Positions 7,620 through 15,091 of a stretch of 50,704 nucleotides of DNA are shown piece after piece; position 1 is the stretch's first letter, and each line of letters begins with the position of its first letter. The notes under the pieces were generated by a model. It was given only the letters and a program-made list of their open reading frames with translations. It was not told the DNA's origin and ran no database searches. The stretch is from a virus: the IMG/VR virus record IMGVR_UViG_3300045417_000364, positions 1 to 50,704 of that record; one strand, given 5' to 3'. The position numbers and the translations under genes are program-made.

Positions 7620-8467
7620 GAATACAATGGAATTTAACCGATCATTGTAATTTTGATTGCGACTATTGTCCTAGCATATTAAAGTCAGGACATACTCTAC
7701 TGCCTGATCCACAACTGTTCGCTAGGGGATTTGATCAAGTATATAACCATTTTGATAATTTTGAATTAAGTTTAATAGGTGGAGAACCTACATCATATGA
7801 AGGTTTGGATCTGTGTTTAACAAAGATTGGAAAAAAAGATTTTAATAAAAAGATTTGGCTTGAAACCAATGCCAGTAGAGAAAAGTCTTGGTGGGATAAA
7901 TTTGGATTTGTTTTTGATAATGTCGTTATAAGTTATCATATTCATTTTTTACCTGTAGAACATTTACTTTATGTTTTAGAAACTCTACAAAACAATAAAG
8001 TAAATTTTGTTATAAAATTACCAATTACTCCTGAGAATTGGGATGATGTAATCAAAAATAAACATAGCTTAGAAGCTAAAGGTTTCCATCCTAAAATACA
8101 ATTACTGTATCAAAATTTTACCAAGGGTAATAATAATTATTTGTCTTATAGCGAAGAACAAATAAAATTTTTTTATAAAGATAAAAACATTAGCGATGAT
8201 CAAATACCAGAACAAATTGAATACAAAAAAATACATAGGTTAAATGTATATCGTGGTAATATGTGCTGGGCTGGAGTAGATCAGTTTGTAATAGATAAGT
8301 ATGGTCATATATATAGGGGTTGGTGTGAACAGGGAGGATCTCTAGGTAATATATTTTATGACGAAATAACGTGGCCTAAGGATCCAATACTGTGTCAAAA
8401 ATCTCTGTGTGCAAATGGCTTTGATTTATTAGCTCGTAAGAGTGTAAATAGTTGGGGAAGATTATGA
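7595..8467 (+). CDS. Radical SAM protein with C-terminal cysteine-rich segment
   Basis: A 290-aa protein with CNFDCDYC near residue 20, the C-x3-C-x2-C [4Fe-4S]/SAM motif, then IGGEPT. The C-terminal part has further cysteines (MCWAG, RGWCEQ, ILCQKSLCA), like a short SPASM/Twitch region for an auxiliary cluster. No ATG is available; a TTG at 7595 inside the HNH gene gives a 25-base overlap and probably depends on translational coupling. The substrate, possibly a peptide, is unknown. The last 10 codons are duplicated 924 bases downstream. Confidence 0.75.
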   Translation: MADIHQLLRIQWNLTDHCNFDCDYCPSILKSGHTLLPDPQLFARGFDQVYNHFDNFELSLIGGEPTSYEGLDLCLTKIGKKDFNKKIWLETNASREKSWWDKFGFVFDNVVISYHIHFLPVEHLLYVLETLQNNKVNFVIKLPITPENWDDVIKNKHSLEAKGFHPKIQLLYQNFTKGNNNYLSYSEEQIKFFYKDKNISDDQIPEQIEYKKIHRLNVYRGNMCWAGVDQFVIDKYGHIYRGWCEQGGSLGNIFYDEITWPKDPILCQKSLCANGFDLLARKSVNSWGRL

Positions 8468-8469
8468 AA
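8436..8469 (+). repeat. Left copy of 34-bp direct repeat flanking inserted gene
   Basis: This 34-base segment is repeated at 9360-9393 with one mismatch. It covers the end of the radical SAM gene and the ATG of what was probably the next gene. After the repeat a 15-codon reading frame MKKNYFI decays; it resembles MKKYFW at the true start of the downstream DUF454 gene. Confidence 0.8.
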
Positions 8470-8520
8470 TGAAAAAAAACTATTTTATTACCTTGAAAGT
8501 TAATGAATTAGAGTAGATTT

Positions 8521-9363
8521 ATGAGTAAGTTAGTAATTTTTGGTGACAGTTTTGCCACTAAAGGCCGATTTTTAGACAAAGATAAAATTGCAGTAGATTA
8601 TCCAGTTTGGTACGAGTTAATGTCTAATAAACTTCAACAAAAGGTACTTCCTTTTGGATTACGGGGATCATCAATAGATTATTCTATTGAAATGTTATAT
8701 AAATATATAAATTCTAATCTGTACAGCCAATCTGATACTATAATTTTTGTCAGCACTAGTATCTATAGAAATCCTATAATATACAGAGAAGTACCTCTAG
8801 AAATAGCATACCAATGGATTGAATTTTTAGAAGGCAGTATTTTTCAAAATAAGGAGAATAAAAGACTCCATCACTATGAAAAATATAGAGAATTTTATAA
8901 AACTCTTTTTAGATTTTTTAATTCTGATACCGCTCATCAAAAAAAAGTACATGTTGCTCTCTTATTAAAATCATTACCAAATAGAACAATAATTTTATCG
9001 GCGTTTCAAGATGTTGATACAGCTCTTAAAACAGATCGTAGACACCTCTTAAATGATAACCCTAAATCCTTAGTAATAAATGCGTCTTTAAACGATATAT
9101 CAACTGAAGAATATGAAAAAGGTGTTAATTTTCAAACATTTTATAGATTTTTTAATAGAGATCCTCGCCACGCACACTTATCAAAATCAAATAACATAGT
9201 CCTTGCGGATCAGTTATGTCAATGCTTACAGAATACCTCCGATAAGTATTTTGATAGAACTAAGTTTAAGAAGAACTTTATTAAGTTAGAGCTTAACGAT
9301 AAGACAAAGAAAGTATTTGACGATGAACTATTGTCAATCTGGAAAAGTCAATTTAATATGTAA
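8521..9363 (+). CDS. SGNH/GDSL hydrolase-like protein, probable insertion
   Basis: A 280-aa protein that starts MSKLVIFGDSFATKG; GDSF is block I of SGNH hydrolases with Ser10 as candidate nucleophile. The C-terminal DPRHAHLSKSNN could supply the Asp-x-x-His pair. These enzymes remove acyl groups from glycans or lipids. The gene lies between two 34-bp direct repeats, so it seems to have entered between the radical SAM and DUF454 genes. It is AT-rich with many Lys, Asn and Ile codons. The block III/Asn residues were not clearly located, so the enzyme call is moderate. Confidence 0.6.
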   Translation: MSKLVIFGDSFATKGRFLDKDKIAVDYPVWYELMSNKLQQKVLPFGLRGSSIDYSIEMLYKYINSNLYSQSDTIIFVSTSIYRNPIIYREVPLEIAYQWIEFLEGSIFQNKENKRLHHYEKYREFYKTLFRFFNSDTAHQKKVHVALLLKSLPNRTIILSAFQDVDTALKTDRRHLLNDNPKSLVINASLNDISTEEYEKGVNFQTFYRFFNRDPRHAHLSKSNNIVLADQLCQCLQNTSDKYFDRTKFKKNFIKLELNDKTKKVFDDELLSIWKSQFNM

Positions 9364-9393
9364 GAGTGTAAATAGTTGGGGAAAATTATGAAA
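9360..9393 (+). repeat. Right copy of 34-bp direct repeat flanking inserted gene
   Basis: 33 of 34 bases match 8436-8469. Read in frame it still encodes the radical SAM C-terminus KSVNSWGKL-stop, with the stop overlapping ATG of the DUF454 gene. It therefore looks like the original junction, with the left copy the diverged one. Confidence 0.8.
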
Positions 9394-9807
9394 AAATATT
9401 TTTGGATGTGTTTTGGATTTATTAGCTTAGGCATGGCATATATAGGAGTCATTACTCCAGGATTACCTTATAGTCCATTTGTAGTTTTCGCGGCCTATTG
9501 TTTTGCTAAATCCAGCCCACGCTTACATGCTTGGATAATGAATCATCGAATATTTGGTAAATTTCTAGCCAATTGGAACACAAAACGTGTATTTCCTCTA
9601 AAGCTGAAATTTTTTATGTTGGGCAGTATGACTTTAAGCCTTATACTTATGTATACAGGCGAAGTTCCTATGCGTGGCATTATATATACTGCCATTTTTA
9701 TGTTTTGTGTTGCAATTTGGGCTTGGCGGTATCCAAGCACTGTAGAAGAACACGATCGTCGTATATTAGAGGGACGGAAAATTGGTTGGTTCAATAACAA
9801 TTTCTAA
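9388..9807 (+). CDS. DUF454 / YbaN-like inner-membrane protein
   Basis: A 139-aa protein with membrane segments at about residues 5-33 (including FGFISLGMAYIGVITPGLP), 74-92 and 98-112. TPGLPYSPFVVFAAYCFAKSSPRLHAWIMNH (quoted in part: CFAKSSPRLHAWI) is the signature of the YbaN family. Function of the family is not known. Start ATG 9388 overlaps the stop of the duplicated radical SAM tail. Confidence 0.8.
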   Translation: MKKYFWMCFGFISLGMAYIGVITPGLPYSPFVVFAAYCFAKSSPRLHAWIMNHRIFGKFLANWNTKRVFPLKLKFFMLGSMTLSLILMYTGEVPMRGIIYTAIFMFCVAIWAWRYPSTVEEHDRRILEGRKIGWFNNNF

Positions 9808-9817
9808 TAAATATGTT

Positions 9818-10249
9818 ATGAAAAAACTACTTTTAATAGTATTCTTGTTACCATTAGTGACGTTGGCACAAAAAATGCCTAATGGAGTAATGTATGATAC
9901 TACAATTTTACGTGTTACTGATGGCGACACTGTTATTATAAGTGCTAGGTTCTTACCAGCACCCCTAAAACCAGAACTCGCTGTACGGATATATGGAGTA
10001 GATACTCCAGAGAAGGGACATAGAGCACAATGCGACAGTGAAGATCAACGTGGACAGGCTGCCACTACATTTACAAAAAATGCAGTGACAAACACTCAAA
10101 AACCTAAAGTAATAATATATGGTTGGGATAAGTTTGGTGGCCGTGTACTAGGGGACTTGATTCTTAATGGTGTAAGTCTCCGTGCGGAATTAATAAAGAA
10201 TGGCTATGCTCGTGAATATTATGGTGAGGCTAAACAGAGTTGGTGCTAA
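9818..10249 (+). CDS. Exported thermonuclease-like (SNase) protein
   Basis: A 143-aa protein with a Sec signal peptide (MKKLLLIVFLLPLVTLAQ) and a staphylococcal-nuclease OB fold: RVTDGDTV (Ca-binding Asp), RIYGVDTPE (Arg, Asp and the catalytic Glu) and GGRVLGD (second catalytic Arg). All key residues are present. It would degrade nucleic acid in the periplasm, for example competing phage DNA or host scavenged DNA. ATG 9818 is chosen because it starts the signal peptide; an AATAAATA motif (9806-9813) lies just upstream. Confidence 0.8.
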   Translation: MKKLLLIVFLLPLVTLAQKMPNGVMYDTTILRVTDGDTVIISARFLPAPLKPELAVRIYGVDTPEKGHRAQCDSEDQRGQAATTFTKNAVTNTQKPKVIIYGWDKFGGRVLGDLILNGVSLRAELIKNGYAREYYGEAKQSWC

Positions 10250-10690
10250 ATGGAAGAACTACATAAAGCAGCCAAAGTAGCATTTAGTACTACATTTGCT
10301 TTTTATTTGAAAGCACATAATTTTCATTGGAACGTAGAAGGGTCAGATTTTTTAGAATATCACGATCTATTTGGTAAAATATATGAAGAAGTATATGGTG
10401 CAATAGATGATTTTGCAGAAAAAATACGTGCCTTAGGAACCTATGTACCTGGAAGTTTTAGTAGATTTAGTATGCTTGCAATATTAGAGGATGAAACTGA
10501 TATATTACCTAAAGACCAAATGGTTGCCATGCTGTTAGAAGATAATGAAAAACTAATCAAGTTATTGAAATTAGTTTTTCAAATAAGTGAAAGCCATAAT
10601 GAATATGGCTTTAGTGATTTTATTGCTTCTAGAATTGATGCTCATAGCAAACATCGTTGGATGCTACGATCAAGCCTTATATCCGATTAA
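10250..10690 (+). CDS. dps: Dps-like ferritin family protein
   Basis: A 146-aa helical protein. [11 protein letters not shown], then [22 protein letters not shown], follow the Dps pattern; H26, H38, D53 and E57 fit four of the five ferroxidase positions of E. coli Dps, while the position of D67 is Gly42. The C-terminal helix [19 protein letters not shown] is also typical. Such proteins oxidise and store iron and protect DNA from Fenton chemistry. The gene follows the thermonuclease stop directly and overlaps the convergent hemA by 14 bases at its 3' end. Confidence 0.85.
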   Translation: MEELHKAAKVAFSTTFAFYLKAHNFHWNVEGSDFLEYHDLFGKIYEEVYGAIDDFAEKIRALGTYVPGSFSRFSMLAILEDETDILPKDQMVAMLLEDNEKLIKLLKLVFQISESHNEYGFSDFIASRIDAHSKHRWMLRSSLISD

Positions 10691-11873
10691 AAACATCCTT
10701 TAAAGCTATAATTAATTTTTCCATCATACCATCATTGTGGAACGGAGTGGGGGCAAAACGTAATCTTTCTGTGCCTTCTGCTACCGTAGGGTAATTTATA
10801 GGTTGCACATAAATGTTATGATCTTCAAGTAGAGCATCACTCATAGCTTTACAACGGACAGCATGTCCTACTAGCACAGGTACAATATGGGTACTAGTGT
10901 TCATCATTGGAAGGTTATTTTGTTTTAGTAATGTCTTTAGCCTATTTGCACGCTCTTGATGCTTTTCTCTAAGTTCATTATGTTCTTTCAGGTACTTAAC
11001 TGCACTCAACGCCCCTGCACAGGTAACTGGACTCATTGAAGTAGTAAAAATAAAACCATGACTTACACTACGTATTGCATCAATTACTTCACTATCTGCA
11101 GCGATATATCCGCCCTGGACTCCATAAGCTTTACCTAAAGTACCATTTACTATGTCTACACGATGTTGAAGTTTAAGTTCTTCCAATTTACCTGCACCAC
11201 GCTCGCCATATAAGCCCACAGCGTGTACTTCATCAATATAGGTAACAGCCTCATATTTGTCAGCAAGGTCACATATTTCCTCCATAACACTACAAACCCC
11301 ATCCATACTATATACGCTTTCAAATACTACACAAGGAGTTTCTCCAGCGTCTCTAATGGTTTTTAATATGCCCTCAAGATTTTCCATGTCATTGTGTTTG
11401 AATATAGTTTTTGGAGCTCTACTATGACTTATACCTATAATAAGACTATTATGATTTTTGCTATCACTAACAAAGTGTATATTAGGTATAATTTTACTCA
11501 ATGCGATAAGACTCCATTCATTAGCCACATAGGCACTTGTGAATAGTAATGCACGATCCTTACGATGTAAAAAGGCTAGTTCTGTTTCCAAAGCAACGTG
11601 ATATGTACTGGTCCCGCCTATGTTTCTAGTACCACCTGATCCTGAACCAGTTTGATCTAGTGCAGTATGCATTGCGTCTATGACAACTTTGTGCTGACCC
11701 ATTCCGAGGTAATCGTTAGAGCACCAGTTAACGATGTTCTTGATTGCGTATGGACCGTACCAAATTGCGTTGGGGAAACAACCCTTTTCACGGACTATAT
11801 TATTGAATACACGATATTTGCCTGAATTTTTTAAGTCGCCAATTAAGCGTCTGAAGTGGATTTTATCTATCAT
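10677..11873 (-). CDS. hemA: 5-aminolevulinate synthase (Shemin/C4 pathway)
   Basis: A full-length 398-aa PLP enzyme of the alpha-oxoamine synthase family. It condenses glycine with succinyl-CoA to 5-aminolevulinate, the first committed step of haem and other tetrapyrroles in alphaproteobacteria. [13 protein letters not shown] (77-89), [10 protein letters not shown] (D214) and [13 protein letters not shown] (PLP lysine K248) are present, and the ALAS-specific end [19 protein letters not shown] distinguishes it from KBL, AONS and SPT. It is the only minus-strand gene among virion-type plus-strand genes. A TATAAATA motif on the minus strand lies 9 bases before the ATG. Confidence 0.93.
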   Translation of the reverse strand: MIDKIHFRRLIGDLKNSGKYRVFNNIVREKGCFPNAIWYGPYAIKNIVNWCSNDYLGMGQHKVVIDAMHTALDQTGSGSGGTRNIGGTSTYHVALETELAFLHRKDRALLFTSAYVANEWSLIALSKIIPNIHFVSDSKNHNSLIIGISHSRAPKTIFKHNDMENLEGILKTIRDAGETPCVVFESVYSMDGVCSVMEEICDLADKYEAVTYIDEVHAVGLYGERGAGKLEELKLQHRVDIVNGTLGKAYGVQGGYIAADSEVIDAIRSVSHGFIFTTSMSPVTCAGALSAVKYLKEHNELREKHQERANRLKTLLKQNNLPMMNTSTHIVPVLVGHAVRCKAMSDALLEDHNIYVQPINYPTVAEGTERLRFAPTPFHNDGMMEKLIIALKDVFNRI

Positions 11874-11881
11874 GATAGTAT

Positions 11882-11889
11882 TATTTATA
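11882..11889 (-). promoter_or_regulatory. T4-late-type promoter motif facing hemA
   Basis: Minus-strand TATAAATA, the exact T4 late consensus. Transcription from about 13 bases downstream would begin only a few bases before the hemA ATG. Confidence 0.5.
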
Positions 11890-11897
11890 GATAAATA
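11890..11897 (+). promoter_or_regulatory. T4-late-type promoter motif facing the 11915 gene
   Basis: GATAAATA 25 bases before ATG 11915; the predicted leader holds the TGGAG ribosome site. It abuts the minus-strand TATAAATA to form a 7-bp inverted repeat with a 2-base centre. Confidence 0.55.
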
Positions 11898-11914
11898 TTC
11901 AAAATGGAGTTAGT

Positions 11915-12196
11915 ATGGACAAAAAACTAAGTTTATATGATGTAGATAGAACTGCTAGATTTCAAACACTACCAACATCAACCACAAGCAGTCAAAGTGC
12001 AGTAATAGATGCTGATAAGATAGTTCTAATTACAAATGAAGCGCATTTTATAGCATTTGGCGCTAATCCTGTAGCCACTACTTCAAGTTTTATTTTACCT
12101 GCTGGTTTTCCACTACAGGTTGCTTTTACTAAAGGTGATAAAGTCGCAGCAAGAACTTATAATAGTAATGGAAACTTAACTATACTGGCACAATGA
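11915..12196 (+). CDS. Small beta-rich virion-type protein
   Basis: A 93-aa protein rich in Thr, Ala and Ser with alternating hydrophobic strands (VIDADKIVLITNEAHFIAFG; FILPAGFPLQVAF) and no long helix. It resembles small virion decoration or fibre-associated proteins in composition. It opens a plus-strand run of four overlapping genes reaching 13585. No family recognised. Confidence 0.6.
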   Translation: MDKKLSLYDVDRTARFQTLPTSTTSSQSAVIDADKIVLITNEAHFIAFGANPVATTSSFILPAGFPLQVAFTKGDKVAARTYNSNGNLTILAQ

Positions 12197-12390
12197 CTAC
12201 TTTTACTTTCTTAGACTTATTAGATGGAGGTGAAATGAAACGTCTATATACCCCTTGTAGCTGTGATCATGAACATCATTGTGGTCAGAACTGTAAAAAA
12301 TGTGGGTGTACTACTTGTAGCTGTCCAAATTGTCTAGCTCGTAAGGCAGGAACCCATCCTGAACAACAGACTAGCAAAAGGTTTCTATGA
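12193..12390 (+). CDS. Small cysteine-rich, probably zinc-binding protein
   Basis: A 65-aa protein with nine cysteines and three histidines packed into CSCDHEHHCGQNCKKCGC and CTTCSCPNC, probably two zinc sites. ATG 12193 overlaps the previous stop by 4 bases (ATGA) but has no clear ribosome site; ATG 12235, preceded by GGAGGTG, would give a 51-aa product starting MKRLYTPC and may be the real start. The role is unknown. Confidence 0.6.
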   Translation: MTTFTFLDLLDGGEMKRLYTPCSCDHEHHCGQNCKKCGCTTCSCPNCLARKAGTHPEQQTSKRFL

Positions 12391-12959
12391 AATTTCAAGA
12401 ACTTAAGGACAAGCCTGTAAAAGATAAGGGCATTAAAAATATTGTTGCTAATTTTATGAAATTTGCTAGTAAATATATGGGACTCACGAACTCTCCTAAA
12501 CTGAAACTAATAAACAATCCCGAACAGGCTAGCCAACTACGTAGTTTTGGTGGATATAGTGATGGTAGGATTCAAATTAATATTGCCAATAGGCATATAA
12601 TGGATGTATTGCGTACACTGGCTCATGAGATGGTGCATTTTAAACAAGACAGTATGGGAGTTCTTGGTCCTGATAGTGGTACAGATGGTAGCAAACATGA
12701 AAATGAAGCCAATGCTAAGGCTGCCGTCATAATGCGTCTCTGGGGCAAGATGAACCCAGACCTATTTAAGCATAGTGTTCTTATAGCTGAATCAACAACT
12801 AAAAAAATGATACATGATCTAGCAGATCGCAAAGGCATACCTTGGGATAATGAGCCTAGTTTTTTAAAACTTACCAAACAGCTAACAGGTAAGGAGCATT
12901 TGGATGATCTAAATGCTGATCAATTACAAAAAGTATACGATTTTATCAAAAAATCATGA
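12387..12959 (+). CDS. Zinc metallopeptidase-like protein (HExxH)
   Basis: A 190-aa protein. LAHEMVHFKQ places HExxH at residues 80-84, and E105 or E107 in HENEANAKA is a good third zinc ligand, as in gluzincin or SprT-like folds. It has the leader MKFQELKDKP, similar to the other M-K-x-x-E proteins here, so it may be carried in the capsid. It overlaps both neighbours by 4 bases, giving tight translational coupling. Substrate unknown. Confidence 0.7.
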   Translation: MKFQELKDKPVKDKGIKNIVANFMKFASKYMGLTNSPKLKLINNPEQASQLRSFGGYSDGRIQINIANRHIMDVLRTLAHEMVHFKQDSMGVLGPDSGTDGSKHENEANAKAAVIMRLWGKMNPDLFKHSVLIAESTTKKMIHDLADRKGIPWDNEPSFLKLTKQLTGKEHLDDLNADQLQKVYDFIKKS

Positions 12960-13585
12960 GCTTTTTAGTTGCAAATATACCTCCAATACACTGCTTTATT
13001 AAACGCGAGTTTTTGTATGATTTTGAAAAAGGATTGGGAGAATACGAACCTTGTATTTGGATCACAATAAAAAGTATAAGAGGACAAGCATTTAGGATAG
13101 AAGCATATTTGCCTAATTATGGAGCCGTATATGATAAATTGCCTTTACATGCATTTGTCAGTAGAAATAAAAATTTGGGTCCACCATTAGGTTTAGATAC
13201 TCTTGAAATATGGGATAGTTTTAGCTATGATATAACGGTGATACAAAAAAGTTTTTTAAAAAATTTAACCTGTAAGTTTTACGCAAAAGATAGAAACGTT
13301 TATAGTGGTTCCTATATGTTTACTGTTGACCAGGCACATGCTGATCCAAATGTGATTGATACTACCTATTCTGAATGGCCAGAGGATCATAAAAGTTTTA
13401 ATTTTATAGAGTTAGATAATGGACAGTATGCAGCACAACCCAACAATCGTTGTATATTTTTAGATGCTGCTAGTAATCCTAAAGATCTTAAAGTCCCTGA
13501 CTTTAAAGTTTGTACTAAAATATATAGAGTTGAGACTAATCCAAAGTGGGCATTAGGTGAGTCTAATACTGTGACTTACGAATAA
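12956..13585 (+). CDS. Conserved T4-like phage protein of unknown function
   Basis: A 209-aa protein starting MSFLVANIPPIHCFIKREF. Segments such as RIEAYLPNYGAVYDKLP, DTTYSEWPEDHKSFNFI and AAQPNNRCIFLD match, from memory, a conserved hypothetical protein found near structural genes of marine T4-like phages. It looks like a soluble beta-rich protein, with no signal peptide or membrane segment. It is the last gene of the operon before a strong terminator. Confidence 0.65.
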   Translation: MSFLVANIPPIHCFIKREFLYDFEKGLGEYEPCIWITIKSIRGQAFRIEAYLPNYGAVYDKLPLHAFVSRNKNLGPPLGLDTLEIWDSFSYDITVIQKSFLKNLTCKFYAKDRNVYSGSYMFTVDQAHADPNVIDTTYSEWPEDHKSFNFIELDNGQYAAQPNNRCIFLDAASNPKDLKVPDFKVCTKIYRVETNPKWALGESNTVTYE

Positions 13586-13589
13586 TATA

Positions 13590-13612
13590 GGGGCACAAGG
13601 GCCCCTTTTTTT
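13590..13612 (+). terminator. Rho-independent terminator
   Basis: GGGGC (13590-13594) pairs with GCCCC (13601-13605) around a 6-base loop, followed by seven T. It closes the plus-strand operon 11915-13585. The 100 bases after it hold no gene. Confidence 0.85.
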
Positions 13613-13711
13613 GTGTTATACCTGCTATGCAGTTTTATCTTTTAATGCCCTGATTAACAAACTCTTGCTTATTACAACTCTTAAAAAATATAATATATTT
13701 ATTTGATTAAG

Positions 13712-14422
13712 TTAATTTAATTGAGCAAATAGATCATCCATTATCTTAACAACCATTTTTATATCCCTACTGGCATGGAAATGTAAAATTTTAGCTGTAT
13801 CTATATCTGTTTGATTAAATTCATCTGATACATTACGATCCATATTAACAAATAAAGACCAATTCATAGATTTATCTAATGCCTGTTCTACCTTAAGTCC
13901 TTGACTCCAAAGCATATTGTTTAGTATAAGTTGCTCTGTATGGTAACTGCTTTTATTCCAATTCGCAGCTAGATTACGCCCTAATCCCCAAGTATAATCT
14001 GTCATCGTACTAGGAAAGTATCTTACTCCTGCGTTGAAGAAATGTTCAACTAAGACCTGGCCATCTATTTCTAAAGACTTTGGGTAAGTATAATTGAACA
14101 TCATAAACTTATGGTAATGCCAAGGATTAACAGGCTTTATAGCCATGGTATCAGGATCTGTGTATAAAATATTGCAAGACTCACTATGCCACAAGTCGTG
14201 TATTAACCAAAAAGTATTTCTAAAAGCTTCATTGATATTATCTACTGTACCACTGTAAAATTTAAATTCAAAGTCAGGTTTCAAAAATTTATTATACGAT
14301 CGTAAACTCAGTTCATGAGCTTGCATATAATATGCAAATATATCGCCTTCTTCTTTTCTATCTTTAAATAGCCAATTGGTATCATTTACTTTGAATAAAG
14401 TTTTTACGAGATAATTTTTCAT
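13712..14422 (-). CDS. Glycosyltransferase-like protein (GT-A fold)
   Basis: A 236-aa protein. ILYTDPDTMAI resembles the D-x-D metal and nucleotide-sugar motif of GT8-like enzymes, FFNAGVRYFP matches their F-N-x-G-V block, and ILHFHASRD near the C-terminus could be the late His motif. It probably transfers a sugar to a phage or host surface glycan. It lies on the minus strand between two plus-strand late operons, with the small gene at 14622 upstream. Confidence 0.6.
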   Translation of the reverse strand: MKNYLVKTLFKVNDTNWLFKDRKEEGDIFAYYMQAHELSLRSYNKFLKPDFEFKFYSGTVDNINEAFRNTFWLIHDLWHSESCNILYTDPDTMAIKPVNPWHYHKFMMFNYTYPKSLEIDGQVLVEHFFNAGVRYFPSTMTDYTWGLGRNLAANWNKSSYHTEQLILNNMLWSQGLKVEQALDKSMNWSLFVNMDRNVSDEFNQTDIDTAKILHFHASRDIKMVVKIMDDLFAQLN

Positions 14423-14451
14423 TTATGAAATTTCACGTCATTGATAAAAAA

Positions 14452-14622
14452 TCACTTGTATAGCTCTTTATACACAAACTCTTTGATATATTTTTCCAGC
14501 ATAGCTAAATCTGTTATGCTTTTTGTTTTTAGGTAAGATTCTAATTTCGTTTGATAAGGGTAACTTTGAAACATTCCAGCTAGTCTACTGAAGATTTCTA
14601 ATAGGTATTGTTTTTTCGTCAT
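14452..14622 (-). CDS. Small helical hypothetical protein
   Basis: A 56-aa protein from ATG 14622 (MTKKQYLLEIFSRL), helical by composition and rich in Leu, Tyr and Lys. An upstream frame extension to 14667 is open but the promoter -10 element overlaps it, so the shorter form is preferred. Transcribed from the minus-strand promoter at 14668-14697. No family recognised. Confidence 0.5.
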   Translation of the reverse strand: MTKKQYLLEIFSRLAGMFQSYPYQTKLESYLKTKSITDLAMLEKYIKEFVYKELYK

Positions 14623-14667
14623 TATATTTTTTCTCTGTGTAAGTGTGGTATTTATTCTACAGTTCAT

Positions 14668-14697
14668 ATTATAATAAACTATTTATATTATTGTCAA
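14668..14697 (-). promoter_or_regulatory. Sigma70-like promoter, minus strand
   Basis: TTGACA (14697-14692), an 18-base spacer and a perfect TATAAT (14673-14668) would drive the small gene at 14622 and the glycosyltransferase-like gene behind it. Confidence 0.7.
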
Positions 14698-14705
14698 CCT
14701 TACCG

Positions 14706-14713
14706 CTAAATAA
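14706..14713 (+). promoter_or_regulatory. Late-promoter-like motif
   Basis: CTAAATAA, 24 bases before ATG 14730, with a GAGAGG ribosome site between. It is one base off the ATAAATA core, so weaker evidence than the others. Confidence 0.35.
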
Positions 14714-14729
14714 ATGGTGAGAGGTATTA

Positions 14730-14990
14730 ATGAAAAAAAGCACAAGAAGTATTTTAGAAGAATTAAACGAAATCAGTTTAATAAGGAATAAAGATCATCT
14801 TATAGAAACCAAAGGTGTAAATCTTGTAGGTAGTGCTATTAATCTTCTAAAATTAATAAAAGAAAATTATAATTTAGAAACTGCTATTGAATTAGAGCGT
14901 AGATTTATTAATGCAATCCGCAGTGGCGATAGTGATAAATTTAAGCGTGGTATGAATAAAGTACACGAAAGCAGGAAAAATAAATCTTAA
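14730..14990 (+). CDS. Small conserved phage protein
   Basis: An 86-aa helical, charged protein (SILEELNEISLIRNKDH; SAINLLKLIKENYNLETA; LERRFINAIRSGDSDKF). The same arrangement of segments occurs, from memory, in small hypotheticals of marine T4-like phages near head genes. No enzyme motif is visible. It sits alone between two late-type promoters. Confidence 0.6.
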   Translation: MKKSTRSILEELNEISLIRNKDHLIETKGVNLVGSAINLLKLIKENYNLETAIELERRFINAIRSGDSDKFKRGMNKVHESRKNKS

Positions 14991-15032
14991 ACTCCCAAAA
15001 AAGCCCTAATAGACAGTAATTTTGTAAAAATC

Positions 15033-15040
15033 GATAAATA
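15033..15040 (+). promoter_or_regulatory. T4-late-type promoter motif
   Basis: GATAAATA 59 bases before ATG 15092. The predicted leader of about 46 bases carries a hairpin and a strong ribosome site. Confidence 0.5.
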
Positions 15041-15051
15041 AATTTACTAGA

Positions 15052-15068
15052 CCCGTGGAGTTGACGGG
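15052..15068 (+). promoter_or_regulatory. 5'-UTR hairpin before a virion-type gene
   Basis: CCCGT (15052-15056) pairs with ACGGG (15064-15068) around a 7-base loop. It lies just after the predicted transcription start and before GAGGAG, where such hairpins can protect an abundant message. Confidence 0.5.
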
Positions 15069-15091
15069 CAAAGGCAAAGAGGAGAAAAATT

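Noticed and set aside
10677-11873. Reading the ALAS gene as 2-amino-3-ketobutyrate CoA ligase or 8-amino-7-oxononanoate synthase.
   Set aside because: The GSGSGGTRN segment and the C-terminal INYPT...GTERLR pattern are specific for ALAS among the alpha-oxoamine synthases.
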